Below, in pieces: positions 34,501-49,500 of a DNA stretch of 64,000 nt. This DNA is from Apostichopus japonicus (lineage: Eukaryota > Echinodermata > Holothuroidea > Aspidochirotida > Stichopodidae). Under the pieces are notes generated by a model. It worked only from the letters and a program-made list of their open reading frames with translations. It was not told the origin of the DNA and searched no databases. The stretch is from positions 25,603,398 to 25,667,397 of the forward strand of contig NC_092577.1 of the NCBI RefSeq assembly GCF_037975245.1, in the 5' to 3' direction. Both the position numbers and the translations under genes were made by a program. The first letter of the stretch is position 1, and every line of letters starts with the position of its first letter.

Positions 34501-37500
34501 CAGAGGTCAGATGATCTCCCAGGAGGAGTTTATGTTCATCAGAGACTATGACAACAGCAGCAGTGAGAGACTGGACTCTCTGATCCAAGCCAATGGTCCG
34601 CAGTGTGCAAAGGTCATGATTAGACTGATAGGACGTATAGCCAAAGAGATGACTGTACGCTACATACTAACACTCATAGATGACATGTTAAAGGTACGAA
34701 CCCCATCCAAGCAGCAGTATATAAGTCAACTTTAATTTGTTAATTAGACGTCTGGTATTCAAACCTTTCCTCAGTGTTCCCATTTTCCACATTCATCTTG
34801 TAGACCTTCCAGGGATGGATGTTGTTACCTTGGGAATGGGTCTTTGGGAAGTAGGTAATCCTTCCCCTTTGAGAACATTTGGTAAAGGGTGCTCATTTGC
34901 AATTTTAAGTAGTTCATGTTCAAGATTTGTCCACTTGTTTTTGACACTCATAATTAAAGGGTGACAAACATTCACTTTGAGTAGCAGGGAATTAGACAAA
35001 TGTTGTAAGGCATGTGTCAGGAGTGTTCAGTTATTATATCAGAATAACTTACTGCTCTTCACCAAATAAGTTTCAATGGACAGTACACAGCAATATGAGT
35101 ATATACAACTTTTGCAAGTCATGATCATCTTGTATGATCTTTACTGCTGTTAGGTTCTGCACATTTTGTTGTTTTATCAGACAGGCCTACAAACAACTTC
35201 ACACACTACTTTGGTAGGTTGTACAGTAGTTGTGTAGCCAGATGGGGGGGGTGGGGGAGTGGGGGATGGGTGGTAATGCACTATTCCCCTGCCAAAATGA
35301 ATTAGCCAAATTCAAACAAATAGCTATCATATATATGATATTGAATAGATTAGTTGTTGTAAAACACATTGTGGTTTGCTTCTATATAAGGTTATACTCA
35401 TTAGTAATCCAAGGCATAGCACAAAATTTCTCTAAACAAATTAACTTTGATTGAATAATAGACACTTATAGTCAAAGTTCTGTGCATTTTATGGAACTTG
35501 ATTGTCATCTGTAATAAAAACACATTATCTCCATTTGATTCAATATAGAAAGATGAGATACCTGCATATAGCTACTGACATATATACTATTACATTGTAA
35601 ATGTTTGATATCTTTAATGTATTTAGGGCCATAGCCTCAGGGAGGATGCCTAGTCCCTTGGCCCAAATTTTCTTAGAAGTGGCTTACATTTCATAACATG
35701 CATGCAAAATGGTATTCTCCAAATGTAGTTAAAATGATAACCATTTTTAATCTAAGACTCCATACCCAAACAAAGCAATGGGAAGCGCCCAGCCCGCTGC
35801 CCTGTCAACCTCTCCCCAGAATGAACGCCATCAAAATATGGTTCCCGGCCCCCCCATAATTTGACAGTGGGTCAAGCCTATGTTGTGTATTGAGCATCAT
35901 ATCAATGCAATATATTCTCTGACTGTTTATTATTCATTTTTGGCAGGAAAAACCAGAGCGAGTGAACATATTTGTAGAACATGGTAAAAAAACCAAGACA
36001 AGTCCTTGGGTTCCTTTTCTAAATCTTCTGAACAGAGAAGATAAATTTGCTGTTAATCAGGTGAGTCTTGTTTATTCATGATAATACATGATTGAGTTAT
36101 TTAGCAGTTTCTGAAAGTTTCTACTATTTGTAACAGACCTGTATATCATGAACATAAACAGCAATACATTTTGGTTGATGGTAAAAGTTAATGGTGTTGT
36201 GGCTTTTAACTGGTAAATCAATTTTTAGGGTTAAAATATTATACATTTTTTGCATTTTTTCCCCTCTAAATGGATGGAATGATCTTTACTTATAGGCAAT
36301 AGTCAGGCTTTGATCAAAATGAAGAACAAATAGTTTATATCAGTTGATAACATTAATAACAAATTGCAATTTAAGTACTATTGACCCAGTTTGTGCGTAA
36401 TGGATCTTTATGTATGTTTTGTTTAGGCCAGTAGAATAGTCACAAAGCTAGCCTGCTATGGGAAGGAGAGGATGGGTGCCAGTGATCTCAGGTTTTACTT
36501 TGGCTGGATGAGAACACAGTTTACTACATCTGGCAATGAGTATGTACAGACAGTGGCGGAGTGCCTGCAACAACTGCTGAGATTAAATGAATATCGAGAG
36601 GCCTTTATGGAAAATGAGGGTATGAGTGTGTAAGTAGAAATTATGTCTGAATTTCTTTTGTGATCTGCCATCGGTTACAAATAGTAAACTAGTTACTAAA
36701 GTTCACAAACTTGTACTAACAAGTAGACTTATTGCATACAACTGTTCTTCCTTGGCAAAGTGGACAGCAGCAATGCATTATGCACTGCCTTATAGAATGA
36801 CTCACACAGTTAACAGATTTTCTCACTATGTGTTTCTATGATGGTTATAACAGCTACAGCACTTATAAGAATTATTGTCCTGTTACTGTATGTTTAGCCC
36901 ACTTGGATTAGCCAATGGCGCTAATGTCACAGCAAAGTGTTTGTCTGCTGTAATTCTGTTACTCTCATATCAATGGCTCAGTCCTGATGAAAATTGTCTA
37001 AGTCGTTGGCCATGTCAGGGGATTTATGAAAATTTACACAAAGTATTACAAAGATCATTTGGCCAGTCCAAACAAGAACTCCTTTAAAATGTTTGTAGGG
37101 TTTTAATGTGATCTGGTCATCTGGATGAAACTGGTAGTGGTGGGTTGGTAAATGGGCAAAAATTTGTAAAGGAATAAAATGTCAAAGGTCGTTTCAGATA
37201 TTAATTAACTGAAATGTGAAATATTTTTCAAAATAAATCTGCATTTTGCATAAATCTAATTTGACCAAAGTTATCAACAATAATCTGTGGACAGTGGGTT
37301 TATTCTCATGTAAAGGTGTTCTTTGTATATCCAACAAGTTCGGTGAAAACAAGCAGAATGTTAAAAAATAGAAACATCTATACAAGCCAACATACCATGT
37401 AGTAAAATGGACACCACTTCAATATCATCTTGTGTTAAAAATAAGTAAATACCTTATGTAATTTCCTTTGAAACAGCCTGAATTACATTCTTAATCCAGC

Positions 37501-40500
37501 AAAAGTATTGTGTATATTACTGAAGATGTGAAAAATGGCACAATGTTCATGTAAATTTGATGTATATTATAGAACAAGATTCCCCTTCAAATTGTTTTCA
37601 TAAATAGTAAAAAATCAGGTTATTTATTGCTTTCAAATCTCTGGTGGTCTCTGTGTGTGTGTAACTTGGATTAAAACAGATCCCTTACCGTAGGTATATA
37701 GATCCAGCTAGGTGAGTAACAAGAACCCTAATTTTATAGGTGGCTGGTTACTGTCAAGTAAAGCTTGGAGGAGTTTCATCTTAGTGTGTACAAGAACCTT
37801 GTTGAGGTTTAGGTTAACAGAAGTTCAATATAACTCCAAAAGTGACGTTGCGTGAACATATTATAAGTTCGAAACAATGGTCCACAAACCTTCTTAACAT
37901 TGGTCAACGCTTTCAAATTTGTGTACAGTCTTATATATATTTTTAATAGTTTGTATACAAAATGTGGGAAGGAATTACCAAGATTGTTGACTTGGTTAGA
38001 ATGTGTCACATTGTTGATGGTCGTCTGCCAAGTTGAGGTCGTCTGCCAAGCTACAGAACACAAAACTAAGATAACTATAATGTCACATATGACAAGTGAT
38101 TAGACTTAGATTAAGAATGAATTATGTATTTAACATTCGGGTGTAACATAGGGCCTTTATCATGGTTAAACTCTGCTCACAAGAATAAACCCTTATTATG
38201 CAGATATCTCCAATATGCACACATGTGGTAACATAAGTACATTTACAAAGCACTGTTAGGTACTAGATTCACTGGGCACATTGAGTACAGCACTATGCAT
38301 TCATTTTATGGGGAAGATGAAATCCTATGACATAAAGATACTACCTAACTACTACCCTAGAGTGGCAGTTGAGGAACATTGAGAAACATGTATCATCCAA
38401 ATGTTACATAATGATTTGTTGATGTGTGTACAGTATAAACCAGGGTCTTTTTTAAGAATTTTTTAGTGGGCGGGTCATGTCCTAAAAATGACCATCATGA
38501 CACTATGTAAGCGGAGCGCCACCATGGGTCGGCGCAAAGTATAGGGAGAAAAAAAAAATGCCAAGAATGTCTCCTAGATTGCCAGAAATTGCACTTCCCT
38601 TGTAAGTGGCATCTAGACATCCTCTATTTTGAGATCTCATGTTTCAGAAATTATGAATTCCAAAAAAAAATAAGGTAACTTAGAAAAATTATATTCGGTT
38701 GAATCACTAGAAAAGTAGGACTTTCCGTTACTTAATAAGCTCTGCTTTATTCATTGTTTTACACAGATAACTGAAGATTTAAAAGCTTTCTGATGGTAGT
38801 TGTAGCCTGTATGTGCTGAGGGGAAGCCATATGGGGAATTTAGGTGTAATTAATTGTTAGGTTTGTGCTATTTGTTTTAGATGCCAAACTGGGGACCTTA
38901 GCAAAAATCTTAGCAAAAAGTCTTAGCAAACAGAACTGTATTGTAGAGTTTTAGGTATTTTATGTGGTGTATGACACTGTTCATGATTAATCATGTTGGG
39001 TTGCGGGAATTCTCTGGTAATGAAAGATTATTTCCGTCACTGTTTCCGATCATATCCAGAGACAGAGGGTAAGCTTAGGGTATATACAGTAGCACGTACA
39101 TTGCAGCAATGTAAATGAGCATGTGTTAAATGCACAGTATAGTACTGCATGTCTTTGTACTCCAGGAAGCTAGTCATACGTGCATGCGGCCATGAGGTAG
39201 AAACAAACATGGTCACGGCCAGCAGGGATTTTAGTACTATATACAAAGCATGTTTTTGATACTTTATGTAGCCATAGGTGCATATGTACAGTATCCACAT
39301 AACTGCAAGTTAGCGATGCGAAGTGGTGTGCATACAGCTAAAGTGTAGGTTTTTACCCTCATCATTACAGAACGTACCATAATGATTTATTTCCTACGTT
39401 ATTTCTTACATGAATGGAAGGTGATACCAACAAGCTACTATCTACCAGTTTGTGGGGCAGAGTTTCATTTTAAAGAATAGGGATTGTTCTAGTTTTGTTT
39501 GAAGTGTTGAACACTTACAGTACATCAAATGAGCTAGTCATCCGTCTCACAACCTAAGCAGGGTTTAAGTTGTCCGACTTGCTTTTTGTCTGTCACGGAC
39601 AATTGGACGACTGTTAAATTTGAGCCTAAATGAGTAAGATGTTTATAACATCAACATGAGTAGCAGCTTAGCACCCAGGCATAGTACCATGTATCTGCTT
39701 CAAAACTCATGTGAAATTTATTATTTTCTCAAAAAACACTTAAAATTGCTAACCAAATTAAACGCACAATATAATTTACATATTGAAAGCCTCAGCAGTG
39801 AATTGGTGCACTTCCTCATTTAATTTATGCTATATATGGAATCTGCAATTCTTATTTCAAACCAGTTGAAAAGTTATCTTTTTTTAATCGGGGGGGGGGG
39901 GGTAAAGCAGATGAGAATAATACAGTAATAACTACTCATCTGATAGCACAATGTTTCGGCTCCCTTATGAGATACATGAGTCCTGATTGACACCCCTGAC
40001 TCAATACATTTAATTCAAAATCTTGAAGAAGACGATATCCATATGGTAGATGTTTAAATAAATATTGCATAAATGGCAGGCTTCCCTACAAAGAATTAAC
40101 CTTCAGAAAGTTCAGTTTTGTTAAGAAACTTCCTATAAAAGCAACTGATTGCACCTTCTCTACAGTACAATGCTCTGAAGTCTGTGTTAGTGCAATGCAG
40201 TCTATAATAAGATTTACTCACTTGAGTTTTCTAATAATGGTGTGTTAAGGAATCAGAATTAGCTATCTTGTTAGAATCCCTGAAGTATGTTTCTAATAAC
40301 CTGAGTAACATGATGATCATAGTAACAATTGTGGTAAGTTAATATGTATATATTTACACCTACTACTCAATAATTGATTATGGCTAACCTTTACCCTATG
40401 TTTCTTACCCATATAAGTTCCTCAAGTACATTTTTAAAAGGAATAGTGTGTGTCCGCTTATTTTGTATGATTTCACAGCATATATGATTGGAGATGTGCA

Positions 40501-43500
40501 TTCATCATGTTTCTTTATTCTGTTGCCTCAGATTACTGGTGGTTTTATCAGGGAAGGTTAGCTTCCAGATCCAATACTCATCATGTTTCTTTATTCTGTT
40601 GCCTCAGATTACTGGTGGTTTTATCAGGGAAGGTTAGCTTCCAGATCCAATACCAACTCATCTTCTGTGTGTGGATGGTCTCCTTCAATCCTGTCCTCTG
40701 TGCTCAAATCACCAAGTAAGATGAAAATACAATTTAATCTCAATGTCCAGAATAGCTTTGAATCATTCAGATTGTCTTTCATTACTATAAATGATGTGAC
40801 GAAATGGGCATTTGGGAATATTGTGTGTAGATCTGCTTACTTAGAATATTGTGTGTACTTGTATCACAGGGTAGTGTAATCATCTACACCTGTAGATCTG
40901 CTTACTCAGAATATTGTGTGTACTTATCACAGGGTAGTGTAATCATCTATACCTGTAGATCTGCTTACTCAGAATATTGTGTGTACTTATAACAGGGTAG
41001 TGTAATCATCTACACCTGTAGACCTGCATACTCTGAATATTGTGTGTACTTATAACAGGGTAGTGTAATCATCTAAACCTGTAGATCTGCGTACTCAGAA
41101 TATCGTGTGTACTTGTATCACAGGGTAGTGTAATCATCTACACCTGTAGATCTGTGTACTCAGAATATTGTGTGAACTTATCACAGGGTACCCTGTAGTG
41201 TAATCATAGACCTGCTTACTCAGAATATTGTGTGTACTTATCACAGGGTAGTGTAATCGTCTAAACCTGTAGATCTGCGTATTCAGAATATTGTGTGTAC
41301 TTGTATCACAGGGTAGTGTAATCATCTACACCTGTAGATCTGTGTACTCAGAATATTGTGTGAACTTATCACAGGGTACCCTGTAGTGTAATCATAGACC
41401 TGCTTACTCAGAATATTGTGTGTACTTATCACAGGGTAGTGTAATCGTCTAAACCTGTAGATCTGCGTACTCAGAATATTGTGTGTACTTGTATCACAGG
41501 GTAGTGTAATCATCTACCAAACTCAGAATATTGTGTGTACTTGTATCACAGGGTAGTGTAATCATCTACACCTGTAGATCTGTGTACTCAGAATATTGTG
41601 TGTACTTATCACAGGGTAGTGTAATCATAGACCTGCTTACACAGAATATTGTGTGTACTTATCACAGAGTAGTGTAATCATCTACACCTGTAGATCTGCT
41701 TACAAGGAATCATCTTAATGGGAGTTCACTGAATGAAACAGTTCACTAGATGCATGTGCAATATATACCAGGGTAATGTGTGCAGCATTCGTAATTCACT
41801 GAAATTGCGTTCTGACTTAAAACTTGAAGACTATAAAACTTTGCATTGGACCCTTATTTAGGTGTAAAGCTGGCAAACAATCAGCTGTCATTCCAGGTCC
41901 TTCGATTATGATTTACAAGGTATTTACATTTAAAGGAATATTTCACTGATTCAAGTAGATTACGAATCTCAACCGCGTTCTTTTACTCTCCGTTCTCTCT
42001 TCCTAGTCTACAATATTTCTCAATCCATTCCTACCAGCCATCTCTTAAAATGATGACATTCTTGCAACACAGATTCAGTCACCCCAGCCGATCATATTGC
42101 AATGCAACTGCAACTTGTGAACGTTTACAAATGTCCAAACAGTTGAAAATATGACCAAGTTTGACATAATTTGTAGTGAAAAAGTCATAAAAACACTGTG
42201 GGAATTGGAAATGAACAAAAATGTGATCATTTCATTCTCTGCAGCCAAGTTCTGGGAAAATTATTACGGCTGCTAGCAAATTACCATTGTGACAAACATG
42301 TGAAAAAATATCCAAACAATATGAATTGTGCACATTAACGATTCAATTGGATGAACATTTTACACACATTAAACCATACAGTAGGCTGTTGTAACAGTGG
42401 TAGAATCTTCTGCAAAAGGTTTTGTGTATAAGTAAGTACGGAGATGTTAAAACTGGTTACAGACAATCAGCAAATCAAAATTACTTGAAAAAATATATAC
42501 TGCCTGTATTAGGAGCAAATACAGTATGCCTGTATTTAGCGCTGCACAACTAAACTGAGTGACTATGCATAATTACTAGTGTTTGCACCGGTTATCCGGG
42601 TACCCGCCCGACGCGATACTACCCGGTTCCTAATTTATTACTCGAATCCTACGTTAGTGTGATTTAAAAAAAAAAAAAAATTGGCAAATCGACGGTTAGG
42701 CAGATTTCCCATTGACTTAGTGTGTTGTTAGGCTACCATGTGGTCGAAGATAACAGCAATAACGAAGGTACCCACCCGATATGTTTTTATAACGTTAAAG
42801 GTGGTGTTATAAAAACGTTGGAATAACGTTTTCATGAGATATTAATGTTATATTCATGTTATATTCATGTTTTAAGGAAAAAATGTTTTGAAATAATAGC
42901 CTGAAAATGTTTTCGTGACATATTTATTACACCACAAATAACGTTATCAAAACAAAAGACGAAACGTTTTGATACGTTTTAAAAACGTTTGTGTGTTTGC
43001 TGGGCTACCATGTGTCGAAGATAACAGCAATAACGAAATTATTGCTATTGTTTAAATTAAACGAATTTAAACAATAGCAAATAGAAATTATTGAGGAAGG
43101 TTTTATACCTTATCTAATTACACTTACATTTTTGAATATGAAAACATTGTCAGTAGAGAATATGATTCATTTATAATAGCATCCAATTTGTCATTTCTTG
43201 AAAATCGTGATACTCGAGGGTAAAATTTTTTTTTCCGGGTACCCGGATACCCGACGGGTAACGGCTCTCGGGTACCCGGTTCCCGATTTTTGGACCCGTG
43301 TAAACACTAATAATTACATCTCCTACTAGCTGTTTTGCTGAAATACTTTTACACACAGTTCTTCTCATCATTATCATAGGATCATGCATGCAGACTTAGG
43401 GATGATAAATTTAGGCATTATTTGTCAAGTTTATCTTTTGCGAAGTTTGTGAAACCATTTGTGCTTGGATGATCTCAATGGGAAATTTGGCCATCCGAAA

Positions 43501-46500
43501 AGAAAAAAATCTGTCAAGCCCAGATAAATTTACCTCAATGGATCAACTTGTACTGCTAGCTTCTTTTTGGGGGCCTTGTACAGGCCAGGAACAAGGAGGA
43601 AACATGGGAACATAGTCACTCGCGGGAAATTTTGGAGCAGAGATAAAAAATAAATCTTCGTCACTCGCTGGAAATTTGGAGCAGAGATAAAAAAACTAAA
43701 AAAACAGACAGCACAAACATGAAGGGGGAGGAAAAAAGAAAGAAAGATGGAAAGGGTTACTATTTGAAATAAAGAAAAGAAAACACGTTTATTTCTGGTT
43801 TCTGTGTTCTTAGTTTGAATAATATCTGATCAATTAACCCACCTGTCTCTCTATGACTCTCACTCCCACCTGTCTCTCTATGACTCTCACTCCCACCTGT
43901 CTCTCTATGACTCTCACTCCCACCTGTCTCTCTATGACTCTCACTCCCACCTGTCTCTCTATGACTCTCACTCCCACCTGTCTCTCTATGACTCTCACTC
44001 CCACCTGTCTCTCTATGACTCTCACTCCCACCTGTCTCTCTATGACTCTCACTCCCACCTGTCTCTCTATGACTCTCACTCCCACCTGTCTCTCTATGAC
44101 TCTCACTCCCACCTGTCTCTCTATGACTCTCACTCCCACCTGTCTCTCTATGACTCTCACTCCCACCTGTCTCTCTATGTGTACACACCTTCCTAAACCA
44201 TATCTCAAGAGAAGCTTGGCCAGATCGCATATTTGGTATGTAATTGTATCACAAGAAGCCTAAGGCTGTGGGTAGTGGTCAATGGTTGTTTGACTTCACA
44301 TTGTGAAAAATCATGTTTTACACAATATTTCAACAAGCCCATATGTCATATTTAGTATGTTGATGTATTACATTTAGTTCAAGAAGCCTATTGTTGAGGT
44401 CAATGGTCATATCAGGACATTGTGAATTTGTTTGTCACATCACACTGCTTCTCAAATGCTATATCAAGTATGTTGTACACCCTCGTCAGATTCTTGAAGA
44501 AAACTGCTCATGTTACATCATCGAAACCAATGCATGTTTGCATTCTGGTTTCTACTTAGAATGTAAACATGGTTGACACTGTAACCAATACCATCACTAC
44601 GTCATGCTTAGAGCTTTATGGTTTGCAAAACCCATCCCATACACAAAATAAATGTAACAGTGACTGATTTGTGTGATCATTTATTAGTACTGTAGCACCT
44701 CTAATAGGCTTCATTCTATCAATTGTAAATACTGCCATCTATTTTTCCTACTGCGTTCTTCATTCTGCATTCTACTGCACACTGTACTACAGTCTACTGC
44801 ATTCTGCATTGTTACAAAGCTACTGTACATCTGTTGCAATTCAGTTGGTATTTTAAATCAGGAAAAATCACAGAATGTGAATAACTTCATAATCAAGGGT
44901 ACATGTATTCTCAGGTCAAGTCGCTTCTCAGTATCTGAAATAAAAGGCAAATATTTTTCGGTGTCATCTTTTTCATGGCTGGTGTAGCATGGTCACATTG
45001 TAATAAATGAGGAAGAACAAACAGATTGAAGCCTATGTGGCTTTATGGTGACATTTTAGACTTGATCAAGACCTCAATTGTGTTTGGAGGAACAATAAAG
45101 TTGTGCTCTCTTACTAATGAAATAAGCTGTTTCTGAGTTTTCCATAACAGTTCCCTTTTTCAATAATTTCAATAATGGTCACATTCATGTCTCCTTTAGT
45201 GAAAAAGGAAGAGTGCAAAATGGAGTCCAATGATAAAATTGGGCCTGGAGCTTAACCTGGCCCTTAATGCTCTGATCACCTGATATCCTTATATAAATGT
45301 GTTGTGCTGTGTGCAGGAACTTTCTTCTGTTCCTGGCCACAAAGGTGGTGTTTGTTTATGCTTGCCCGAGGTGACAGCATTGTGTACAAAAGGTATGTTG
45401 GTACACCTTTCAAATTTTACGAAAGATCTACTGTAGTAAAACACTTTCGAAAAATTAACGCAAATCTGGCATATCGTGCTAAATGCAACTAATGTCACTC
45501 AAACAAGGCTCTAGTACACCCATTTATAAAGAAACCGTAAGACCATCTGGTGTATAGCGGGGGGAAATTATTTTCTAGAATTTCCAAAAATACGCAAAAA
45601 TAATATCCTACCATAGTTAAGTGTATAGCATATAGCCTAACCACCTGGTCAGTTACGGATCACATGTAACTACAAAAACACAAATAATTGTATTTTGCGA
45701 AGTTGACATTTTCTACATGAACATGGAAACAATATTTCGCATTTAGTGAATCATTCCAAGTGGCCTAAAACATGTGATTACAAGGGTTACTTTCATAAAG
45801 ATGGCCATAGCTATAGGGGCCTTGATATTATGCTATGCTTGTGTAGTATCATGGACTGTGCCTCGTGTATCATGGGGAATAGATTGTTTTGTTCATGTGG
45901 AGGAGTCAGTTGGCTTGAGGTGTGTTTTACCTAAATGTTACAGGGATATTTTAACTACTTTTCTTAAATAATATTTCGCATAACTTAATCGATCTTTTCT
46001 GACTAACCTAATTAATTCTAGAATGGAGCCAAAACAGTCTACTCCATGTAACGTTTCTTGGAAACGTGCCAATAAATGTTAACAAACAGGTTTTAGACAG
46101 GGGATGAGCTCACAGTTGTTTGGCAAGGTACCTGAGAAAAATGAACCTAAGCAACTTGGTATTCCGTTCATGATGTTACTATTCTCTGGATAGCGGAATA
46201 GCGTAAATTTCGACCCCTGCTGTGTATGCTGATTAGTTGTTTTTATTTACCATACATATGTGTTGTTCCAAAGACTGTATGCTGAATAGTTTATATTTAC
46301 CAAACATATGTGTTGTTCTATAGACTGTGTATGCTGATTAGTTGTTTATATTTACCATACACATGTGTTGTTCCATAGACTGTGTATGCTGATTAGTTGT
46401 TTATATTTACCATTCATATGTGTTGTTCCAAAGACTGTATGCTGAATAGTTTATATTTACCAAACATATGTGCTTTTTACGTGACCCGTCATACGGGATA

Positions 46501-49500
46501 CAAAACGTCACGGCCAAACGGCACTACCAAACCATCCCATTCTTACAAACGAACCTCGGGTCAAGCGAGCCAAAAAAAAAATACATACGCTCACCGACCT
46601 GCAGAGACAAAACGCCCAACCCCCCCCCCCCCTGAAATATTAAAAAACTACAAAAGGACGACCAGCACGCAGCGAAACAAAACACCCTTCCCCAGCACAC
46701 CACCGTCCAAAAAAGGCAGCCCTAGATAAACGGCGAAAATCGCCTTCGACCTGAAGGCGAATGTCACACTTCACCGCCTCCAGGACTGCCTGCCAACTGG
46801 CAAATTTCCCCCTAAAAACAACATCACATCTATTCCTCCAAATAAGTTTTTTTACAACAGAACAAACATAAATAATACGCTGCAACACAGCAACGGAACA
46901 AACTGGAGGATCTAATCCATACAAAACAAAACCCTGTCCTACCGACCAGGAACGGTCTCCCGTTAAACGATCGGTCAAGGACTGAAACCACTCCCACAAG
47001 TTCAAAACAAAGGAGCAATGCCAAAAAACATGGGCAGTACTCTCTAAGCTGTCACAGCCGGTCCTCGGGCACAGTCCATCACCCAATCGCCAGTGATACC
47101 TTTTCAGATTGGTCACCAAGGCACCGTGTGCAATTCTCCATGCAAGGTCACGGAGCCTGCAACCATTCAGCCTTGAATGCACCGAACGCCATACTTCGAC
47201 AGGATGACGTCCCTGTACAAAAATTGCATTCAAGGCCTTATCCCGCAACGAACTGTGAACGAGGGCCGGCTGTGACAGGTCAACAGGGGGCAACTCAATC
47301 AGAGCGGAGCAAATGACACGCACCACCCTGTTTGGAGTACTACTATGCGGTTCTCTGTTGCTAAACAGCGCCGGGACCCATCGACGCAGGTGCAAACCGC
47401 CCCAAAAACGTAGAAAATATGAACAAGGCAACCCTGGGTCAGTTACCGCTACAAACAACTGCTTAAATAACAAACAAGTTAACTTACTTCCCAGATGAAC
47501 CACCCCTAACCCACCCTTCTCCAGTTTTTGGTACATTACCGCCCTTTTCACAAGCTCTGTACTACCCGACCAAATAAATGAAAATATCGCTCTCTCCAAC
47601 CGCACCAGGACGCGACGCGGAATTGGATACACCGCGCCCGGGTACCACAAGATGGGCGAAACAAAACGATTAACTACGGTGACTTTCCCTAGGATCGAAA
47701 GCCAGCGGGTGCCAAAGGTTTCGAGCCTGCTCTCAAATACCTCAGCCCTCTCGCTCCAGGTGACATCACCAGGTGCATCGTAGCCGAACCATATACCATT
47801 AATTTTGATATTCTGATCCGACCACGACGCACCGAATGGTAAGTCTCTGTATCTCCAGCTACCAAGACGAAGGCCCTTTGTCTTTTCTGGATTCAACTTC
47901 GCCCCGGTAGCTCTCTCAAAAATAGATAAATCCTGCGAGAGTGCGCGAAAGGAGCCCAGACTCGAAACAACACATGTCACGTCATCTGCATATTGAGCGC
48001 ATTTCACTTTGGCACCCCCTGGCACAACGAATGGAACAAGTCTGGAGTCCCTTTCCAAAAGACGAGAGAGGGACTCGCTAAACAAAACATAAAGTAATGG
48101 AGACAGAGGGCACCCCTGGCGCACCCCCCTCTCTACGTTAAAAACCTCCGAACAAAACCCATTTACGATAACAGAACTGAAACTTTCTTCATACAAAACA
48201 GAAATCCATTTACGAAAAACCGGGTGCAACTGAGACGTCTCCAATACATTCATTAAAAAACCGCGATCCACCATGTCAAAGGCCTTCTGCTGGTCCAGAG
48301 ACACCAATGCACATGGCAGATCACGCTCAATAACAAAGTCGGTCAAGTCGCGCATCAACCACAAGTTCTGCTGGATGCAATGACCCTTGACTGCACAAGT
48401 CTGGAGATCACCCACAAGATGCGGCATAGCCAGTGCAAGGCGGTTGCACAAAGCCTTAGCCAGCAACTTGTAGTCCACATTTAACAAGGTGATCGGACGC
48501 TTGTTACGGGGATCCAAGGGGTCCCCAGACTTGGGCAGCAAAATGACCATGCCCATACGTTGACTTTGGTTTAACAGTCCGTTTTGGAAGGCGTCCTCGA
48601 AGACGGCTCTGATGTCGGGTCCTATTATTGCCCAGAAGGTTCGGTAGAACTCCCTCGGAAGCCCGTCCGAACCCGGGGACTTGCCATTCTTCATCTTCGA
48701 AAGCGCCTTCCAAAGCTCAACAGTTGTTATTCCGCCCCCCAAAATATCATTGACATCGTGGGGAACGGTTTTTGAGATTCCCCTCAATAAATCAGCCTGT
48801 GCCGACAAGTCGACATTGCCACGCGTAAACAAACTGGAATAATACTCTTTATATACGCGGACAATGCCGTGAGGGTCACTAACCACGGTCCCATCAGTAG
48901 CGCGCACAGACGGGACGCGTCTGTCACCTGCCGATGAGCTAACGGACTGGTAAAACCTCAGTGAAGGGCGCTCCTCGGCTTCCACCGCTTCGACACGGGC
49001 CCTGACGCGGGCACCGTGGTACTTTTCATCGAGATAAGTCTGCAAAGCGATGACAGCCGAAGGGTCGCCAAACTTCACCTCCGCGCACAGCTTCGAGAAT
49101 TTTTCTCTTCGACGCCGTGCGCGGTTCACGCAATACTGAATTGCGTAGCGTTTGATGCGCAACTTGACATCATCCCACCATTGGGATGTAGAAGCAAAGG
49201 CCGGCTTCAATGTTTGCCATCCTTTGTACCTGGTCTCGAAACCTTGGCGGAACTCTGCCTCGCCAAGAATCCGACAGTTAAGCTTCCATAGGCCCCGCCC
49301 GATCGGGAAAATGGAAGGCAAAACAAAACGTGCTACCACAGTGTCATGGTCAGAGAGCGGACAGCTGAGCGTCTCGCAACCCGAAAATTTAAAACTTACG
49401 GGCGCATACACTCGATCTATCCTGGAGGCATCTTCTCCGTTAGGCCTCACCCACGTATACACCGTACTACACGGGTGTATACGCCTCCAGACATCGGCTA

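Noticed and set aside
36875..37087. 70-codon ORF as an additional ATP6V1H exon
   Set aside because: The exon 4 to exon 5 join is already in frame and complete relative to the family.
43760..44263. Long repetitive ORFs on both strands (RETGGSESH and MTLTPTCLS repeats)
   Set aside because: They are the translation of a 27-bp minisatellite whose period is a multiple of three; no start context, splice sites or homology supports a protein.
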